Shown: positions 12,771 to 14,370 of the stretch, piece by piece
Layout: each line of letters starts with the position of its first letter
How positions within the stretch are numbered: position 1 is the stretch's first letter
Assembly (NCBI RefSeq): GCF_001280005.1
Contig: NZ_LGDW01000081.1
Coordinates: 1 to 14,370, forward strand
Direction: 5' to 3'
From: Streptomyces sp. NRRL WC-3618
Lineage (GTDB): Bacteria; Actinomycetota; Actinomycetes; Streptomycetales; Streptomycetaceae
DNA: 14,370 nucleotides
Program-made: the position numbers and the translations under genes
Notes under the pieces: model-generated
What the model was told of the DNA's origin: nothing
The model's database searches: none
What the model saw: only the letters and a program-made list of their open reading frames with translations

Positions 12771-13888
12771 GGGCGGCGGAAGACCGGGGCCTGGTCGGCG
12801 CCGTACGGTCGTACGGCTGCCAGCGCCTGGACGACCGCGGCCTCCAGGGGGCTGCTTGTGACGGCCTCTGGCCACGACGGCTCCGCAGTTGCCATGGCGG
12901 TGGCCACGTCGAGGTCGGCGTCGGGAGCGCGGGTGCTCAGCCGGGCCGCCGATACGTCGCCCGGCACCCGGCAGTACACAGCCACGAGGTCGGCGCTGGT
13001 GCGCTCGGCCGCATGCTGGGCGGCTTCGCGCTGTGCCGGATGGGACCAGGTGGCGTCCAGGACGACGGACTCACCGGCAGACAGCAGGGTGGACGCACGA
13101 TCGAGGAGGGCCGCGAAGGCGGCGTCGTCGAGGCCGTCGACGTGGCGCAGGCGGTCGTCGAACTCCAGGCAGTCCAGGACGCGGGGGCCGTCGTCGAGAC
13201 AGAAGATGTCGTCGGCGAGCAGGTCGCCGTGGCCGTCCACGACCCGGCCCTGCCCGATGCGGGCGTCGAAGAGACGCTTGCGGCCGGAGAGATAGCGGCG
13301 CACCAATCGCTCGACCTCCCCGACCTCCCCGACGCCGTCGAGCGGCAGACCGTCGTCGGCCATCGCGCGGACCTGTGCGAAGCTCGCTGCCCAGCGCGAC
13401 AACAACGCGTCGCTGGTGCCCTGTTCGTCCACCTCCCGGCTGCGGGGCGCGTCCGCGTGACGCGTGGCGAGCTGCCGGGCGACGGCGCGCAGGACATCGT
13501 CGACGGGGGCCCCGCCCCGAACCAGCCGTGACAGGCGGCGCGCCGACGGCATGCGACGCATCACCACGAGGGGCTTGGGCACGCCCGTGTCAGGGCTTCG
13601 GAGTTCCCCCACGCCCAGATAGACATCGGGGGCGAAACGACGGTTGAGCGCGACTTCCCGCTCACACGCGGCCCGTCGAGCCGCGACGGTGGTGTAGTCC
13701 AGGAACTCCAGATCGACCGGTTTCTTCACCTTGTAGGCGCGGTCGCCGACGAACAACACGACCGCGGTGTGGGTCTCGCATACCTCCGCGCGGGGAAGCG
13801 ACGGAGCGTCGGGGCCGGTGCGGAGAACGGACGCGTCGGCCCGATGCACCGTCTTCGCCGGCTCCCCGCCGTGGTTCGGTTCAGTCAT
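12752..13888 (-). CDS. aminoglycoside-phosphotransferase-like / AAA ATPase fusion with internal deletion
   Basis: The protein has 378 residues from the ATG at 13888. It belongs to the two-part family that joins a phosphotransferase-like kinase domain (COG2187 type) to a P-loop kinase domain (COG0645 type), usually about 500 residues. Residues 33-258 hold the first part: ETHTAVVLFVGDRAYKVKKP with its Lys, FLDYTTVAARRAACEREVAL, VDGHGDLLADDIF (218-228, catalytic HGD) and DCLEFDDRLRHVDGLDD. Residues 259-378 hold the second part, but only from ALLDRASTLLSAGESVVLDA onward. The usual stretch between, with the end of the first domain and the Walker A P-loop (GxPGxGKST), is absent, and the frame is kept. 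The deletion point is near 13115. The second domain cannot bind nucleotide as it stands, so the gene is probably non-functional or reduced to the first activity. The ribosome site is poor. An upstream transposase fragment is open in the same frame. Confidence 0.8.
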   Translation of the reverse strand: MTEPNHGGEPAKTVHRADASVLRTGPDAPSLPRAEVCETHTAVVLFVGDRAYKVKKPVDLEFLDYTTVAARRAACEREVALNRRFAPDVYLGVGELRSPDTGVPKPLVVMRRMPSARRLSRLVRGGAPVDDVLRAVARQLATRHADAPRSREVDEQGTSDALLSRWAASFAQVRAMADDGLPLDGVGEVGEVERLVRRYLSGRKRLFDARIGQGRVVDGHGDLLADDIFCLDDGPRVLDCLEFDDRLRHVDGLDDAAFAALLDRASTLLSAGESVVLDATWSHPAQREAAQHAAERTSADLVAVYCRVPGDVSAARLSTRAPDADLDVATAMATAEPSWPEAVTSSPLEAAVVQALAAVRPYGADQAPVFRRPYMEPD

Positions 13889-13909
13889 GGGGGACGACGG
13901 CGACGGGGC

Positions 13910-14236
13910 AGCGCGCGGGATGCGGGTGACGACCGGGATCAGCTGGGGTGCGTCTCCCCACTGCCCCGGCGTAATCAAGATACTCAGCGGACGGCAGCCG
14001 CCGTCACATGTCAGATGAATCTTGGTGGAGAAACCGCCGTGTGAGCGGCCCACCGCCTCATCGGACCGATGCTGGAGGGGTCGACTGCTGTGCCCTGGTA
14101 TCCGTGCTGGCCGGTGATGGGCCTCGGCCGCGTGCTGGTGGGCACGGCACACGGTGGAGTCGACGCTCACCACACTCCAGTCGATCCGGCCCTCCACGTC
14201 GGCATCCGCCTGGACAGCTCGCAGGATCCTGTATGT
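13910..14236 (-). mobile_element. IS5-family transposase fragment
   Basis: The minus strand reads TYRILRAVQADADVEGRIDW, then SVVSVDSTVCRAHQHAAEA, DEAVGRSHGGFSTKIHLTCD and GGCRPLSILITPGQWGDAPQ LIPVV in one frame. This is the central DDE part of IS5-family transposases of streptomycetes, with the first catalytic Asp in SVDST. The N-terminal helix-turn-helix part and everything after about VVTRIPRA are missing, so both ends are truncated. At its left end the frame continues without a stop into the kinase gene (ATG at 13888). At its right end it meets the hydrolase fragment near 14230. Confidence 0.8.
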
Positions 14237-14370
14237 TCCGGCTCTCCTCGGTCACCAAGCCCGTGACCGCTGCCGCGGTGCTGGCGCTCGTCGACGACGG
14301 TGTGCTCACCCTGGACGCGCCGATCGCGCGCTGGCTGCCAGAACTGGCGTCCCTGAAGGTTGTCCGCACT
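14233..14370 (+). pseudogene. beta-lactamase-family serine hydrolase, 5'-truncated, runs off the window
   Basis: The plus strand from 14233 reads MFRLSSVTKPVTAAAVLALV then DDGVLTLDAPIARWLPELAS. This matches class C beta-lactamase / D-alanyl carboxypeptidase-like hydrolases around the catalytic S-x-x-K (here SVTK). In relatives 50 or more residues precede this motif; here they are replaced by the IS5 fragment, and the ATG is a chance codon at the junction without a ribosome site. The frame is still open at the right edge, so the remaining length and the later YxN and HTG-type motifs cannot be seen. Confidence 0.7.

Overview
The window looks like accessory chromosomal DNA from Streptomyces or a close relative. 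The base composition is very GC-rich, codons strongly prefer G or C in third position, and GTG starts with GGAG-type ribosome sites are common. The insertion-sequence families (IS110, IS1380, IS5) and the protein families (IPT/TIG proteins, a membrane NACHT NTPase, DUF4389, DUF6262-like) also fit. There are no rRNA genes, and I saw no tRNA gene or CRISPR array. Family names come from recognising sequence patterns; no database search was run.

Layout, left to right. (1) 1-2442 is a wreck of two insertion sequences, both on the minus strand. An IS1380-family transposase has lost its C-terminus and abuts the start codon of an IS110-family transposase, which carries its own frameshift. (2) 2579-7368 is an island of extracellular-type beta-sandwich proteins. 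It holds a small secreted Ig-like protein (2579-3070, minus), a four-domain TIG protein (3371-4426, minus), a three-domain TIG protein (4636-5379, minus) and, divergently, a protein with three TIG domains plus a C-terminal DUF3494/ice-binding-like domain (6052-7368, plus). The TIG proteins have no visible signal peptide. The island is bracketed by two related IS1380 5' ends: an almost complete one at 2300-2442 and a short relic at 7515-7687. (3) 7997-10315 encodes a membrane-anchored NACHT (STAND-class) NTPase. (4) 9977-11125 (minus) begins as a DUF6262-like protein, a family usually seen beside tyrosine recombinases, but its 3' half runs antisense into the NACHT gene. (5) 11196-13888 resembles the stress/dormancy clusters common in actinobacteria, in decay. 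It has an intact DUF4389 membrane protein, a 3' scrap of a zinc alcohol dehydrogenase, a 5' scrap of a P-type cation ATPase, and a kinase/ATPase fusion that has lost its P-loop. (6) 13910-14370 is an IS5-family transposase fragment joined to a beta-lactamase-family serine hydrolase fragment that runs off the right edge.

The most interesting unit is the TIG plus ice-binding-like island. Three TIG-based proteins without signal peptides and one secreted Ig-like protein are arranged around a 672-bp divergent control region with two similar inverted repeats and a strong hairpin, between IS1380 ends, and beside a NACHT NTPase. Whether they form one system is inference. The rest of the window shows unusually many junctions and frameshifts, so part of it may be assembly error around repeats rather than biology.
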